Source: Tetragonia tetragonoides
Lineage: Eukaryota > Streptophyta > Magnoliopsida > Caryophyllales > Aizoaceae
Length of the DNA stretch: 64,000 bases
Assembly (NCBI GenBank): GCA_038025085.1
Contig: CM076145.1
Location: 11,071,000-11,134,999 of the forward strand
Direction: 5' to 3'
A program made the translations under genes and the position numbers. The number at the start of each line of letters is the position of its first letter. Position 1 is the stretch's first letter. Below are positions 23,022-36,580 of this stretch, one piece after another. The notes under the pieces were generated by a model. The model was given only the letters and a program-made list of their open reading frames with translations, searched no databases and was not told the DNA's origin.

Positions 23022-25187
23022 TATGAATGCAAACAAATGCTTGAGTTGAAGCTTGTTTGTACTTGTAAACATCCTTGATGTAGTTTCTCCCTCAAATGAA
23101 TGCAAACAAAGCATTTGGGTGCTTTCTCTTTATATACCACACAAAAGAACTCAATCTTTTTCACCCTAGTCATATGAGCTTTTAAAACGCGTAAATGCAT
23201 TCAAAAGGTGGAGTTAAAGCTTTTTTGTACTTGTAAACATCCTTGGTGTAGTTTCACACTCAAATGAATGCAAACAAAGTATTTGGATGCATTCTCTTAA
23301 TATACTACACAAAAGAACTCAAATCTCTTTCACCCTTGTCGTATGAGCTTTTAAAACGCTTAAATGCATTCAAAAGCTTGAGTTAAAGCTTGTTTGTAGT
23401 TGTAAACATCCTTGGGGTAGTTTCACACTCAAATGAATGTAAACAAAGCATTTGCGAGCTTTTTCTTTATATACAACACAAAAGAACTCAATCTCTTTTC
23501 GCCTAGTCTTAACAGCTGTTAAAACGCGTAAATGCATTCAAAAGCTTGAGTTGAAACTTGTTTGTACTTGTAAGCATCCTTGGTGTAGTTTCTCACTCAA
23601 ATGAATGCAAACAATCCATTTGGGTCATTTCTCTTAATATACAATACAAAAGAACTCAATCTCTTTCACCCTAGTCGTATGAGGTTTTAAAACGCGTAAA
23701 TGCATTCAAAAGCTTGAGTCACCCTAGTCCTAAGAGCTGTTAAAACGCGTAAATGTACAACACAAAAGAACTCAATCTCTTTCACCTTAGATGTAAGAGC
23801 TGTTAAAACGCGTAAATGCATTCAAAAGGTGGAGTTAAAGCTTGTTTGTACTTGTAAACATCCTTGGTGTAGTTTCTCACTCAAATGAATGGAAACAAAG
23901 CATTTGGATGCATTCTCTTAATATACAACACAAAAGAACTCAAAACTCTCTCACCCTAGTCGTAAGAGCTGTTAAACGCGTAAATGCATTCAAAACACGT
24001 AAATGCATTCAAAATCTTGAGTTGAAGCTTGTTTGTAGTTTTAAACATCCTTGGTGTAGTTTCTCATTCAAATGAATGCAAACAAAATAATTGGATGGTT
24101 TCTCTCTTAATATACAACACAAAAGAACTCCAATTTTTACAAGTTCTCCCTCAAATGAATGCAAACAAAGTATTTGGGTGCTTTCTCTGAATATACAACA
24201 CAAAAGAACTCAATCTCTTTCACCCTAGTCGTAAGAGCTGTTAAAACGCGTAAATGCATTCAAAAGGTGGAGTTAAAGCTTGTTTGTACTTGTAAACATC
24301 CTTGGTGTAGTTTCTCACTCAAATGAATGCAAACAAAGCATTTGGGTGCTTTCTCTTAATATACAACATAAAAGACCTCAATCTCTTTCACCCTAGTCAT
24401 ATGAGCTTTTAAAACGCGTAAATACATTCAAAAGCTTGAGTTGAAGCTTGTTTGTACTTGTAAACATCCTTGGTGTAGTTTCTCACTCCAATGAATGCAA
24501 ACAAAGCTTTTGGGTGCTTTCTCTGAAAATACCACACAAAAGAACTCAGCCTCTTTCACCCTAGTCGTATGAGGTTTTAAAACGCGTATATGCATTCAAA
24601 AGCTTAAGTTGAAGCTTGTTGGTACTTGTAAACATCCTTGGTTAAGTTTCTCACTCAAATGAATGCAATCAAAGCATTTGGGTGCTTTCTCTAAATATAC
24701 AACACAAAAGAACTCAATCTTTTTCACCCTAGTCATATGAGCTTTTGAAACGCGTAAATGCATTCAAAAGCTTGAGTTGAAGCTTGTTTGTACTTGTAAA
24801 CATTCTTGGTGTAGTTTCTCACTGAAATGAATGCAAAAAAAGCATTTGGGTGCTTTCTCTTAATATACAACACAAAAGACCTCAATCTCTTTCACCCTAG
24901 TCGTATGAGGTTTTAAAACGCGTAAATGCTTTCAAAAGCTTGAGTTGAAGCTTGTTTGTACTTGTAAACATCCTTGGTGTAGTTTCTCCCTCAAATGAAT
25001 GCAAACAAAGCATTTGGGTGCTTTTTCTTAATATACAACACAAAAGAACTCAATCTCTTTCACCCTAGATGTAAGAGCTGTTAAAACGCGTAAATGCATT
25101 CAAAAGGCGGAGTTAAAGCTTGTTTGTACTTGTAAACATCCTTGGTGTAGTTTCTCACTCAAATGAATGCAAACAAAGCATTTGGGT
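23022..25187 (+). repeat. satellite block 23, plus orientation
   Basis: About 13 monomers with small deletions around 23715-23760 and 23975-24010. Left arm of the main inverted duplication from about 23842. Positions 24703-25098 have no partner in the right arm. Confidence 0.88.
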
Positions 25188-25615
25188 GCATGTGAACCTT
25201 TGCCAATAAACCAAGCAGCTCTTCTAATTGATACACCTATGAATTGAACAAGTAAGGAAAACAGAGGCAGAATCAAATTCGAGGTAGAATCAAGGTTACT
25301 GATGCAAAAGCTAACACTAAATATGACACTGCACCAATGCATATTCAAGTCGCCACTTTAGCTTACCTGAAGCATACATGAAACCCCTTACAGGAGATAT
25401 CTTCGCACCACTGAAGCAGCAAAGTTCAGTCCTGGGTTCAGATTTAACGCACCACCATGTTAGTCCACAAAGCTATGACTATCCAAGAGAAAGATCAAGC
25501 ACAAAGCAGAAACGCAAGGAATTAATCCTTTACGCGTATATAACACATGCTAAATGGTACTAACTCAACTCCGAACAAAGTATACACTTTGTAGTTTTCT
25601 ATCATTTTTTCAATG
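25188..25615. other. unidentified non-satellite insert, copy 1
   Basis: Sequence unrelated to the satellite or to the retroelements here. It interrupts a plus monomer after CATTTGGGTGC, and satellite resumes at TTCTTGGTGTAGTTTC. Two short open frames lie in it (one of about 60 codons on plus at 25378-25563; one on minus whose insert part covers about 25188-25348); I recognise neither. On the minus strand a splice-donor-like CAG|GTAAGC occurs near 25362-25372, which could fit a captured gene fragment. Two hairpins sit at its right end: ACAAAGT/ACTTTGT at 25575-25592 and TATCATT/AATGATA at 25600-25618. No target duplication or terminal inverted repeat was found. The copy at 38925-39347 is inverted. 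Confidence 0.7.
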
Positions 25616-26185
25616 ATATTCTTGGTGTAGTTTCTCACTCAAATGAATGCAAACAAAGCATTTGTGTGATTTCTCTTAATATACAACACAAAAGAACTCA
25701 ATCTCTTTCACCCTAGTTGTAGGAGCTGTTAAAATGCGTAAATACAATCAAAATTAAGTACAAATGTATAATTCTTTATTTAAAACGCGTAAATGCATAT
25801 GAATGCAAGTTCTCTTTTCTGTTTGTACGTGTAAACATCCTTGTAAACATCCTAGGTGTAGTTTCACACTCAAATGAATGCAAACAAAGTATTTGGATAC
25901 TTTCTCTTAATGTACAACACAAAAGAACTCAAATCTCTTTCACCCTACTAGTATGAGCTTTCAAAACGCGTAAATGCATTCAAAAGCTTGAGTTGTAGCT
26001 TGTTTGTACTTTAAAACATTCTAGGTGTAGTTTCATACTAAAATGAATGCAAACAAAACATTGTGGTGCTTTCCCTTCATATAAAACACAAAAGAACTCA
26101 ATCTCTATCACCCTAGTCGTAAGAGCTGTTAAAACGCGTAAATGCATTCAAAAGCTTGAGTATTTGAGGATAAACAATCCTAGGT
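25616..26185 (+). repeat. satellite block 25, plus orientation, diverged monomers
   Basis: About 3.4 monomers, more diverged than average, with ATCCTAGGTGTAGTTTC and an inserted GTACAAATGTATAATTC tract near 25760. Confidence 0.83.
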
Positions 26186-26372
26186 GTAGGTGACAAAGAG
26201 GGGGAGAAAGAGATTTGAGTTCTTTGTGTTGTATATTAAGCTTTCTTTTTTAAGAGATTGAGTTCTTTTGTGTTGTATTTTCAGAGAATGCACCCAAAAG
26301 CTTTGTTTGCATTCATTTGAGGGAGAAACTACCCCAAGGATGTTTAAAACTACAAACAAGCTTGAACTCAAG
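26186..26372 (-). repeat. satellite block 26, minus orientation
   Basis: About one minus monomer, preceded by an odd GTGACAAAGAGGGGGAG tract at 26190-26208 that is mirrored near 38327-38345 (mirror sum 64535). Confidence 0.82.
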
Positions 26373-26714
26373 ACACAATCTTTTTCACCCTAGTCATATG
26401 AGCTTTTAAAACGCGTAAATGCATTCAAAAGCTTGAGTTAAAGCTTGTTTGTACTTGTAAACATCCTTGGTGTAGTTTCTCACTCAAATGAGTGCAAACA
26501 AAGCATTTGGGTGCTTTCTCTTAATATACAACACAAAAGAACTCAATCTCTTTCACCCTAGATGTAAAAGCTGTTAAACCGCGTAAATGCATTCAAAAGC
26601 TTCAGTTGAAGCTTGTTTGTACTTTTAACATCCTTGGTGTAGTTTCTCACTCCAATGAATGCAAACAAAGCTTTTGGGTGCTTTCTCTGAAAATACAACA
26701 CAAAAGAACCCAAA
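26373..26714 (+). repeat. satellite block 27, plus orientation
   Basis: Two plus monomers. The block ends at the CCCAAATGAGAATGTTGC junction, mirrored near 37806-37826. Confidence 0.83.
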
Positions 26715-28035
26715 TGAGAATGTTGCTTGCATTCATTGGAGTGAGAAACTACACCAAGGATGTTTACAAGTACAGACAAGCTTTAACTCCACCTTTTGAA
26801 TGCATATACGCGTTTTAAAATCTCATACGACTAGGGTGAAAGAGATTGAGTTCTTTTGTGTTGTATTTTCAGAGAAAGCAACCAAAATACTTTGTTTGCA
26901 TTAATTTGAGTGAGAAACTACACCAAGGATGTTTACAAGTTCAAACAAGTTTCAACTGAAGCTTTTGAATGTATTTACGCGTTTTAAAAGCTCATATGAC
27001 TAGGGTGAAAAAGATTGAGTTCTTTTGTGTTGTATTTTAAGAGAAAGCAACCAAAAGCTTTGTTTGCATTCATTTCAGTGAGAATTTACAAGTACAAACA
27101 AGCTTCAACTCAATATTTTTAATGTATTTACGCATTTTAACAGCTCTTACAACTAGGGTGAAAGAGATTGAGTTCTTTTGTGTTGTATATTAAGAGAAAT
27201 CACACAAATGCTTTGTTTGCATTCATTTGAGTGAGAAACTACACCAAGAATGTTTACAAGTACAAACAAGCTTCAATTCAAGATTTTGAAAGCATTTACG
27301 CGTTTTAAAACCTCATACGACTAGGGTGAAAGAGATAGAGTTCTTTTCTGTGATTTCTCTTAATATACAAGTACAAAAATATCTAGATTTACTCTTTTTT
27401 GTTTTATACTAACAGAAAGCACCCAAATGCTTTGTTTGCATTCATTTGAATGTGAAACTACACAAAAGGATGTTTAGAAGTACAAACAAGCTTAAACTCA
27501 AGCTTTTGAATGCATTTACGCGTTTTGAATGCAATTACGCGTTTCAACAGCTCTTACGACTAGGGTGACATAGATTGAGTTCCTTTGTGTTGTATATTAA
27601 GAGAAAGCACCCAGATGCTTTGTTTGCATTCATTTGAGTGAGAAACTACACCAAGGATGTTTACAAGTACAAACAAGCTTCAACTCAAGCTTTTGAATGT
27701 GATTACGCGTTTTAACAGCACTTACGATTAGGGTGAATGAGATTGAGGTCTTTTGTGTTGTATATTAAGAGAAAGCACCCAAATGCTTTGTTTGCATTCA
27801 TTTGAGTGAGAAACTTAACCAAGGATGTTTACAAGTACAAACAAGCTTCAACTCAAGCTTTTGAATGCATTTACGCGATTTAAAAGCTCATACGTCTAGG
27901 GTGAAAGAGATTGAGTTCTTTTGTGTTGTATATTAAGAGAAAGCACCCAAATGCTTTGTTTGCATTCATTGGAGTTAGAAACTACACCAAGGATGTTTAC
28001 AAGTACAAACAAGCTTCAACTCAAAATTTTGAATG
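26715..28035 (-). repeat. satellite block 28, minus orientation with internal scramble
   Basis: Minus monomers interrupted at about 27345-27400 by a short plus piece and an AT-rich ATATCTAGATTTACTC tract that is found inverted near 37130-37175. A doubled ACGCGTTTTGAATGCAATTACGC unit lies near 27517. Confidence 0.83.
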
Positions 28036-28160
28036 TATTCACAATCAAATGAATGCAAATAAAGCATTTGTGTGCTTTCTCTTAATATACAACAGAAAAG
28101 AACTCAATCTCTTTCACCCTAGTCGTAAGAGCTGTTAAAACGCGTAAATACATTCAAAAT
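28036..28160 (+). repeat. satellite block 29, short plus orientation
   Basis: Less than one monomer between the GAATGTATTCACAATC junction and an abrupt TTTTGTAGTTTCACACC switch. Confidence 0.78.
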
Positions 28161-30072
28161 TTTGTAGTTTCACACCTAGGATGTTTACAAGTATAAACAA
28201 GCTTCAACTCAAGCTTTTGAATGCATTTACGCATTTTAACAGCTCTTACGACTAAGGTGAAGGAGATTGAGTTCTTTTGTGTCGTATATTAAGAGAAAGT
28301 ACCCAAATGCTTTGTTTGCATTCATTTGAGGGAGAAACTACACCAAGGATGTTTACAAGTACAAACATGCTTCAACTCAAGCTTTTGAATGTATTTACGC
28401 GTTTTAAAACCTCATACGACTAGGGTGAAAGAGATTGAGGTCTTTTGTGTTGTATATTAAGAGAAAGCACCCAAATGCTTTGTTTGCATTCATTTGAGTG
28501 AGAAACATAACCAAGGATGTTTACAAGTACCAACAAGCTTCAACTTAAGCTTTTGAATGCATATACGCGTTGTAAAAGCTTTTGTTTGTTTCGAAATTAA
28601 GAGAAAGCACCCAAATGCTTTGTTTGTACTTGTAAACATCCTTTGTTTGAATTCATTTGAGTGAGAAACTACACCAAGGATGTTTACAAGTACAAACAAG
28701 CTTTAACTCCACCTTTTGAATGCATTTACGCGTTTTAACAGCTCTTACATCTAGGGTGAAAGAGATTGAGTTTTTTTTGTGTTGTATATTAAGAGAAAGC
28801 ACCAAAAAGCTTTGTTTGCATTCATTTGAGGAGAAACTACACCAAGGATGTTTACAAGTACAAACAAGCTTCAACTCAAGCTTTTGAATGCATATAAGCG
28901 TTTTAAAAGCTCATACGACAAGGGTGAAAGAGATTGAGTTCTTTTTTGTTGTATATTAAGAGAACGAACCCAAATGTTTTCTTTGCATTCATTTGAGTGA
29001 GAAACTACACCAAAGATGTTTACAAGTACAAACAAGCTTCAACTCAAGCTTTTGAATGTATTTACGCGTTTTAAAAGCTCATATGACTAGGGTGAAAAAG
29101 ATTGAGTTCTTTTGTGTTGTATTTTAAGAGAAAGCAACCAAAAGCTTTGTTTGCATTCATTTCAGTGAGAAACTACACCAAGAATGTTTACAAGTACAAA
29201 CAAGCTTTAACTCCACCTTTTGAATGCATTTACGCGTTTTAACAGCTCTTACATCTAGGGTGAAAGAGATTGAGGTCTTTTGTGTTGTATATTAAGAGAA
29301 ATTACACAAATGCTTTGTTTGCATTCATTTCAGTTGAAGCTTGTTTGTACTTGTAAAATTTTGAGTATGAAACTACACCTAGAATGTTTTAAATGTACAA
29401 ACATGCTTCAACTCAAGTTTTTGAATGCATTTACGCGTTTTAAAAGCTCATACGAGTAGGGTGAAAGAGATTTGAGTTCTTTTGTGTTGTACATTAAGAG
29501 AAAGCATCCAAATACTTTGTTTGGATACATTTGAGTGTAAAACTGCACCTAGGATGTTTACAAGTACAAACAAGCTTCAACTCAAGCTTTTGAATGCATT
29601 TACGCGTTTTGAAAGCTCATATGACTAGGGTGAACAAGATTGAGTTCTTTTGTGTTGTATATTAAGAGAAAGCACCCAAATGCTTTGTTTGCATTCATTT
29701 GAATGAGAAACTTAACCGAGGATGTTTACAAGTAATAAACAAGCTTCAACTCAATCTTTTGAATGTATTTACGCGTTTTAACAGCTCTTACGATTAGGGT
29801 GAAAGAGATTGAGGTCTTTTGTGTTGTGTATTAAGAGAAAGCACCCAAATACTTTGTTTGCATTCATTTGAGTGAGAAACTACACCAAGGATGTTTACAA
29901 GTACAAACAAGCTTTAACTCCACCTTTTGAATGCATTACGCGTTTTAACAGCTCTTACATCTAGGGTGAAAGAGATTGAGTTCTTTTGTGTTGTATATTA
30001 AGAGAAATCACACAAATGCTTTGTTTGCATTCATTTGAGTGAGAAACTACACCAAGGATGTTTACAAGTGCA
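28161..30072 (-). repeat. satellite block 30, minus orientation with micro-inversions
   Basis: About 11 monomers. Short plus fragments (TTGTACTTGTAAACATCC) are embedded at about 28623-28642 and 29335-29358. Positions 28490-28699 mirror 34854-35063. Confidence 0.85.
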
Positions 30073-33000
30073 AACAAGCTTCAATGAATGCAAACAAAGC
30101 TTTTAAATGCTTTCTCTTAATATACAACAGAAAAGAACTCAAGCTTTTTCACCCTAGTCATATGAGCTTTTAAAACACGTAAATGCATTCAAAAGGTTGA
30201 GTTGAAGCTTGTTTGTACTTGTAAACATCCTTGGTGTAGTTTCTCACTCAAATGAATGCAAACAAAGCATTTGTGTGATTTCTCTTAATATACAACACAA
30301 AAGAACTCAATCACTTTCACCCTAGTTGTAAGAGCTGTTAAAATGCGTAAATGCATTCAAAAGGTGGAGTTAAAGCTTGTTTGTGCTTGTAAAAATCCTA
30401 GGTGTAGTTTCTCACTCAAATGAATGCAAACAAAGCATTTGGGTGCTTTCTCTTAATATACAACACAAAAGAACTCAATCTCTTTCACCGTAGATGTAAG
30501 AGCTGTTAAAACGCGTAAATACATTCAAAAGGTGGAGTTAAAGCTTGTTTGTACTTGTAAACATCTTTGGTGTAGTTTCTCACTCAAATGAATGCAAACA
30601 AAGCATTTGGGTGCTTTCTCTTAATATACAACACAAAAGACCTCAATCTCTTTCACCCTAATCGTAAGAGCTGTTAAAACGCTTAACTACATTCAAAAGC
30701 ATGAGTTGAAGCTTGTTTGTACTTGTAAACATCCTTGGTTAAGTTTCTCACTCAAATGAATGCAAACAAAGCATCTGGGTGCTTTCCCTTAACATACAAC
30801 ACAAAAGAACTCAATCTCTTTCACCCTAGTCGTAAGAGCTGTTAAAACGCGTAATTTCCTTCAAAACGCGTAAATGCATTCAAAAGCTTGAGTTGAAGCT
30901 TGTTTATACTTGTAAACATCCTTGGTGTAGTTTCTCACTCAAATGAACGCAAACAAAGTTATTGGATGGTTTCTCTGAAAATACAACACAAAAGAACTCA
31001 ATCTCTTTCACCCTAGTCGTATGAGGTTTTAAAACGCGTATATGCATTCAAAAGGTGGAGTTAAAGCTTGTTTGTACTTGTAGGTGCTTTCTCTGAAAAT
31101 ACAACACAAAAGAACTCAATCTCTTTCACCCTAGTCGTATGAGGTTTTAAAACGCGTATATGCATTCAAAAGCTTAAGTTGAAGCTTGTTGGTACTTGTA
31201 AACATCTTTGGTGTAGTTTCTCACTCCAATGAATGCAAACAATAATTTTGGATGCTTTCTCTTAATATACAACAGAAAAGAACTCAAGCTTTTTCACCCT
31301 AGTCATATGAGCTTTTAAAACGCGTAAATGCTTTCAAAAGCTTCAGTTGAAGCTTGTTTGTACTTGTAAACATCCTTGGTGTAGTTTCTCACTCAAATGA
31401 ATGCAAACAAAGCATTTGTGTGATTTCTCTTAATGTACAACACAAAAGAACTCAATCTCTTTCACCCTAGTTGTAAGAGCTGTTCAAATGCGTAAATGCA
31501 TTCAAGAGGTGGAGTTAAAGCTTGTTTGTGCTTGTAAACATCCTTGGTGTAGTTTCTCACTCAAATGAATGCAAACAAAGCATTTGAGTGCTTTCTCTTA
31601 ATATACAACACAAAAGAACTCAATCTCTTTCACCCTAGATGTAAGAGCTCTTAAAACGCGTAAATGCATTCAAAAGGTGGAGTTAAAGCTTGTTTGTACT
31701 TGTAAACATCCTTGGTGTAGTTTCTCACTCAAATGAATGCAAACAAAGCATTTGGTTGCTTTCTCTTAATATACAACACAAAAGACCTCAATCTCTTTCA
31801 CCCTAGTCGTATGAGGTTTTAAAACGCGTATATTCATTCAATAGCTTAAGTTGAAGCTTGTTGGTACTTGTAAACATCTTTGGTGTAGTTTCTCACTCAA
31901 ATGAATGCAAAGAAAACATTTGGGTGCGTTCTCTTCATATACAACACAAAAGAACTCAATCTCTTTCACCCTTGTCGTATGAGCATTTAAAACGCTTAAA
32001 TGCATTCAAAACCTTGAGTTCAAGCTTGTTTGTAGTTGTAAACATCCTTGGGGTAGTTTCACACTCAAATGAATGCAAACAAAGCATTTGGGTGCTTTCT
32101 CTTAAGCTTGAGTTGAAGCTTGTTTGTACTTGTAAACACAAAAGAGATTGAGTTTCTTACTCCAATGAATGCAAACAAAGTTTTGGATGCTTTCTCTTAA
32201 TATACAACAGAAAAGAACTCAATCTCTTTCACCCTAGTTGTAAGAGCTGTTAAAATGCGTAAATGCATTCAAAAGGTGGAGTTAAAGCTTGTTTGTACTT
32301 GTAAACATCCTTGGTGTAGTTTCTCACTCAAATGAATGCAAACAAAGCATTTGGGTGCTTTCTCTTAATATACAACACAAAAAAACTCAATCTCTTTCAC
32401 CCTAGATGTAAGAGCTGTTAAAACGCGTAAATACATTCAAAACGTGGAGTTAAAGCTTGTTTGTACTTGTAAACATCCTTGGTGTAGTTTCTCACTCAAA
32501 TGAATGCAAACAAAGCATTTGGGTGCTTTCTCTTAATATACAACACAAAAAAACTCAATCTCTTTCACCCTAGATGTAAGAGCTGTTAAAACGCGTAAAT
32601 ACATTCAAAACGTGGAGTTAAAGCTTGTTTGTACTTGTAAAAATCCTTGGTGTAGTTTCTCACTCAAATGAATGCAAACAAAGCATTTGGGTGCTTTCTC
32701 TTAATATACAACACAAAAGACCTCAATCTCTTTCACCCTAATCGTAAGAGCTGTTAAAACGGCGTAACTACATTCAAAAGCTTGAGTTCAAGCTTTTTTG
32801 TACTTGTAAACATCCTTGGTTAAGTTTCTCACTCAAATGAATGCAAACAAAGCATCTGGGTGCTTTCTCTTAATATACAACACAAAAGAACTCAATCTCT
32901 TTCACCCTAGATGTAAGAGCTCTTAAAACGCGTAAATGCATTCAAAAGGTGGAGTTAAAGCTTGTTTGTACTTGTAAACATCCTTGGTGTAGTTTCACAC

Positions 33001-35384
33001 TCAAATGAATGCAAACAAAGCATTTGGGTGCTTTCTCTTAAGCTTGAGTTGAAGCTTGTTTGTACATGTAAACACAAAAGAGATTGAGTTTCTCACTCCA
33101 ATGAATGCAAACAAAGGTTTTGGATGATTTCTCTTAATATACAACACAAAAGAACTCAATCAATTTCACTCTAGTTGTGAGAGCTGTTAAAATGCGTAAA
33201 TGCATTCAAGAGGTGGAGTTAAAGCTTGTTTGTGCTTGTAAACATCCTTGGTGTAGTTTCTCACTCAAATGAACGCAAACAAAGCATTTGGGTGCTTTCT
33301 CTTAATATACAACACAAAAGAACTCAATCTCTTTCACCCTAGATGTAAGAGCTGTTAAAACGAGTAAATGCATTCAGAAGGTGGAGTTAAAAGTTGTATG
33401 TACTTGTAAACATCCTTGGTGTAGTTTCTCACTCAAATGAATGCAAACAAAGCATTTGGGTGCTTTCTCTTAATATACAACACAAAAGACCTCAATCTCT
33501 TTCACCCTAATCGTAAGAGCTGTTAAAACGCGTAAATACATTCAAAAGCTTGAGTTGAAGCTTGTTTGTACTTGTAAACATCCTTGGTTAAGTTTCTCAC
33601 TCAAATGAATGCAAACAAAGCATCTGGGTGCTTTCTCTTAATATACAACACAAAAGAACTCAATCTCTTTCACCCTAGTCGTAAGAGCTGTTAAAACGCG
33701 TAATTTCATTCAAAACGCGTAAATGCATTCAAAAGCTTGAGTTGAAGCTTGTTTGTACTTATAAACATCCTTGGTGTAGTTTCTCACTCAAATGAATGCA
33801 AACAAAGTTATTGGATGGTTTCTCTGAAAATACAACACAAAAGAACTCAATCTCTTTCACCCTAGTCGTATGAGGTTTTAAAACGCGTATATGCATTCGA
33901 ACGGTGGAGTTAAAGCTTGTTTGTACTTGTAGGTGCTTTCTCTGAAAATACAACACAAAAGAACTCAGTCTCTTTCACCCTAGTCGTATGAGGTTTTAAA
34001 ACGCGTATATGCATTCAAAAGCTTATGTTAAAGCTTGTTGGTGCTTGTAAACATCTTTGGTGTAGTTTCTCGCTCAAATGAATGCAAAGAAAACATTTGG
34101 GTGCGTTCTCTTAATGTACAACACAAAAGAACTCAATCTCTTTCACCCTTGTCGTATGAGCTTTTAAAACGCTTAAATGCATTCAAAAGTTTGAGTTCAA
34201 GCTTGTTTGTAGTTGTAAACATCCTCGGGGTAGTTTCTCACTCAAATGAATGCAAACAAACCATTTGGGTGATTTCTCTTAATATACAACACAAAAGAAC
34301 TCAATCTCTTTCACCGTAGATGTAAGAGCTGTTAAAACGCGTAAATGCATTCAAAAGGTGGAGTTAAAGCTTGTTTGTACTTGTAAACATTCTTGGTGTA
34401 GTTTCTCACTGAAATGAATGCAAACAAAGCTTTTGGTTGCTTTCTCTTAAAATACAACACAAAAGAACTCAATCTTTTTCACCCTAGTCATATGAGCTTT
34501 CAAAACGCGTAAATACATTCAAAAGCTTGAGTTGAAGCTTGTTTGTACTTGTAAACATCTTTGGTGTAGTTTCTCACTCAAATGAATGCAAAGAAAACAT
34601 TTGGGTGCGTTCTCTTAATATACAACAAAAAAGAACTCAATCTCTTTCACCCTTGTCGTATGAGCTTTTAAAACGCTTCTATGCATTCAAAAGCTTTAGT
34701 TGAAACTTGTTTGTACTTGTAAACATCCTTGGTGTACTTGTAAGCTTTTTGGTGCTTTCCCTTAATATACAACACAAAAGAACTCAATCTCTTTCACCCT
34801 AGATGTAAGAGCCGTTAAAACGCGTAAATGCATTCAAAAGGTGGAGTTAAACCTTGTTTGTACTTGTAAACATCCTTGGTGTAGTTTCTCACTCAAATGA
34901 ATTCAAGCAAAGGATGTTTACAAGTACAAACAAAGCATTTGGGTGCTTTCTCTTAATTTGGAAACAAACAAAAGCTTTTACAACGCGTATATGCATTCAA
35001 AAGCTTAAGTTGACGCTTGTTGGTACTTGTAAACATCCTTGGTTAAGTTTCTCACTCAAATGAATGCAAACAAAGCATTTGGGTGCTTTCTCTTAATATA
35101 CAACACAAAAGACCTCAATTTCTTTCACCCTAGTCGTATGAGGTTTTAAAACGAGTAAATATATTCAAAAGCTTGAGTTGAAGCTTGTTTGTACTTGTAA
35201 ACATCCTTGGTGTAGTTTCTCCCTCAAATGAATGCAAACAAAAAATTTGGGTGCTTTCTCTTAATATACAACACAAAAGAACTCAATCTCCTTCACCCTA
35301 GTCGTAAGAGCTGTTAAAATGCGTAAATGCATTCAAAAGCTTGAGTTGAAGCTTGTTTATACTTGTAAACATCCCAGGTGTGAA
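30073..35384 (+). repeat. satellite block 31, plus orientation; longest uniform run (about 31 monomers)
   Basis: Central part of the main palindrome. It contains a direct segmental copy at an offset of 2,849 bp (about 30.2-31.2 kb and 33.05-34.05 kb), and a very recent monomer duplication (32.38-32.55 and 32.55-32.72 kb share CAAAACGTGGAG and a seven-A run). Chimeric monomers with the small flip lie at about 32105-32160 and 33043-33100. A micro-inversion (AAGGATGTTTACAAGTAC) lies near 34911-34928. Confidence 0.9.
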
Positions 35385-35514
35385 ACTACAAAATTTTTAA
35401 TGTATTTACGCGTTTTAACAGCTCTTACGACTAGGGTGAAAGAGATTGAGTTCTTTTTTTGTTGTATATTAAGAGAAAGCACACAAATGCTTTATTTGCA
35501 TTCATTTGATTGTG
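35385..35514 (-). repeat. satellite block 32, short minus orientation
   Basis: Less than one minus monomer between GGTGTGAAACTACAAAATTT and the GATTGTGAATACATTC junction. Mirror image of block 29. Confidence 0.78.
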
Positions 35515-36580
35515 AATACATTCAAAATTTTGAGTTGAAGCTTGTTTGTACTTGTAAACATCCTTGGTGTAGTTTCTCACTCCAATAAATGCAAACAATG
35601 CATTTGGGTGCCTTCTCTTAATATACAACACAAAAGAACTCAATCTCTTTCATCATAGTCGTATGAGCTTTTAAAACGCGTAAATGCATTCAAAAGCTTG
35701 AGTTGAAACTTGTTTGTACTTGTAAACATCCTTGGTGAAGTTTCTCACTCAAATGAATGCAAACAAAGCATTTGGGTGCTTTCTCTTAATATACAACACA
35801 AAGGACCTCAAGCTCATTCACCCTAATCGTAAGAACTGCTAAAACGCGTAAATACATTCAAAAGCTTGAGTTGAAGCTTGTTTGTACTTATAAACATCCT
35901 TGGTGTAGTTTCTCACTCAAATGAATGCAAACAAAGCATCTGGGTGCTTTCTCTTAAGATACAACACAAAAGAACTCAATCTCTTTCACCCTAGTCGTAT
36001 GAGCTGTTAAAACGTGTAATTGCATTCAAAACGCTTAAATGCATTCAAAAGCTTGAGTTTAAGCTTGTTTGTACTTCTAAACATCCTTTGTGTAGTTTGA
36101 CATTCAAATGAATGCAAACAAAGCATTTGTGTGATTTCTCTTAATATACAACACAAAAGAACTCAATCTCTTTCACCCTAGTTGTAAGAGCTGTTAAAAT
36201 GCGTAAATACATTCAAAATTTTGAGTTGAAGCTTGTTTGTACTTGTAAATTCTCACTGAAATGAATGCAAACAAAGCTTTTGGTTGCTTTCTCTTAAAAT
36301 ACAACACAAAAGTAAATCTTTTTCACCCTAGTCATATGAGCTTTTAAAACGCGTAAATACATTCAAAAGCTTGAGTTGAAACTTGTTTGAACTTGTAAAC
36401 ATCCTTGGTGTAGTTTCTCACTCAAATTAATGCAAACAAAGTAGTTTGGTTGCTTTCTCTGAAAATACAACACGAAAGAACTCAATCTCTTTCACCCTAG
36501 TCGTATGAGGTTTTAAAACGCGTATATGCATTCAAAAGGTGGAGTTAAAGCTTGTGTGTACTTGTAAACATCCTTTGTGT
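35515..36580 (+). repeat. satellite block 33, plus orientation
   Basis: About six monomers with several deletions (for example near 36250, where TTGTAAAT joins TCTCACTG). Confidence 0.83.

Noticed and set aside
25188..25615. Helitron
   Set aside because: Hairpins lie near one end, but I see no clear 5' TC, 3' CTRR or AT insertion site, so the class is left open.
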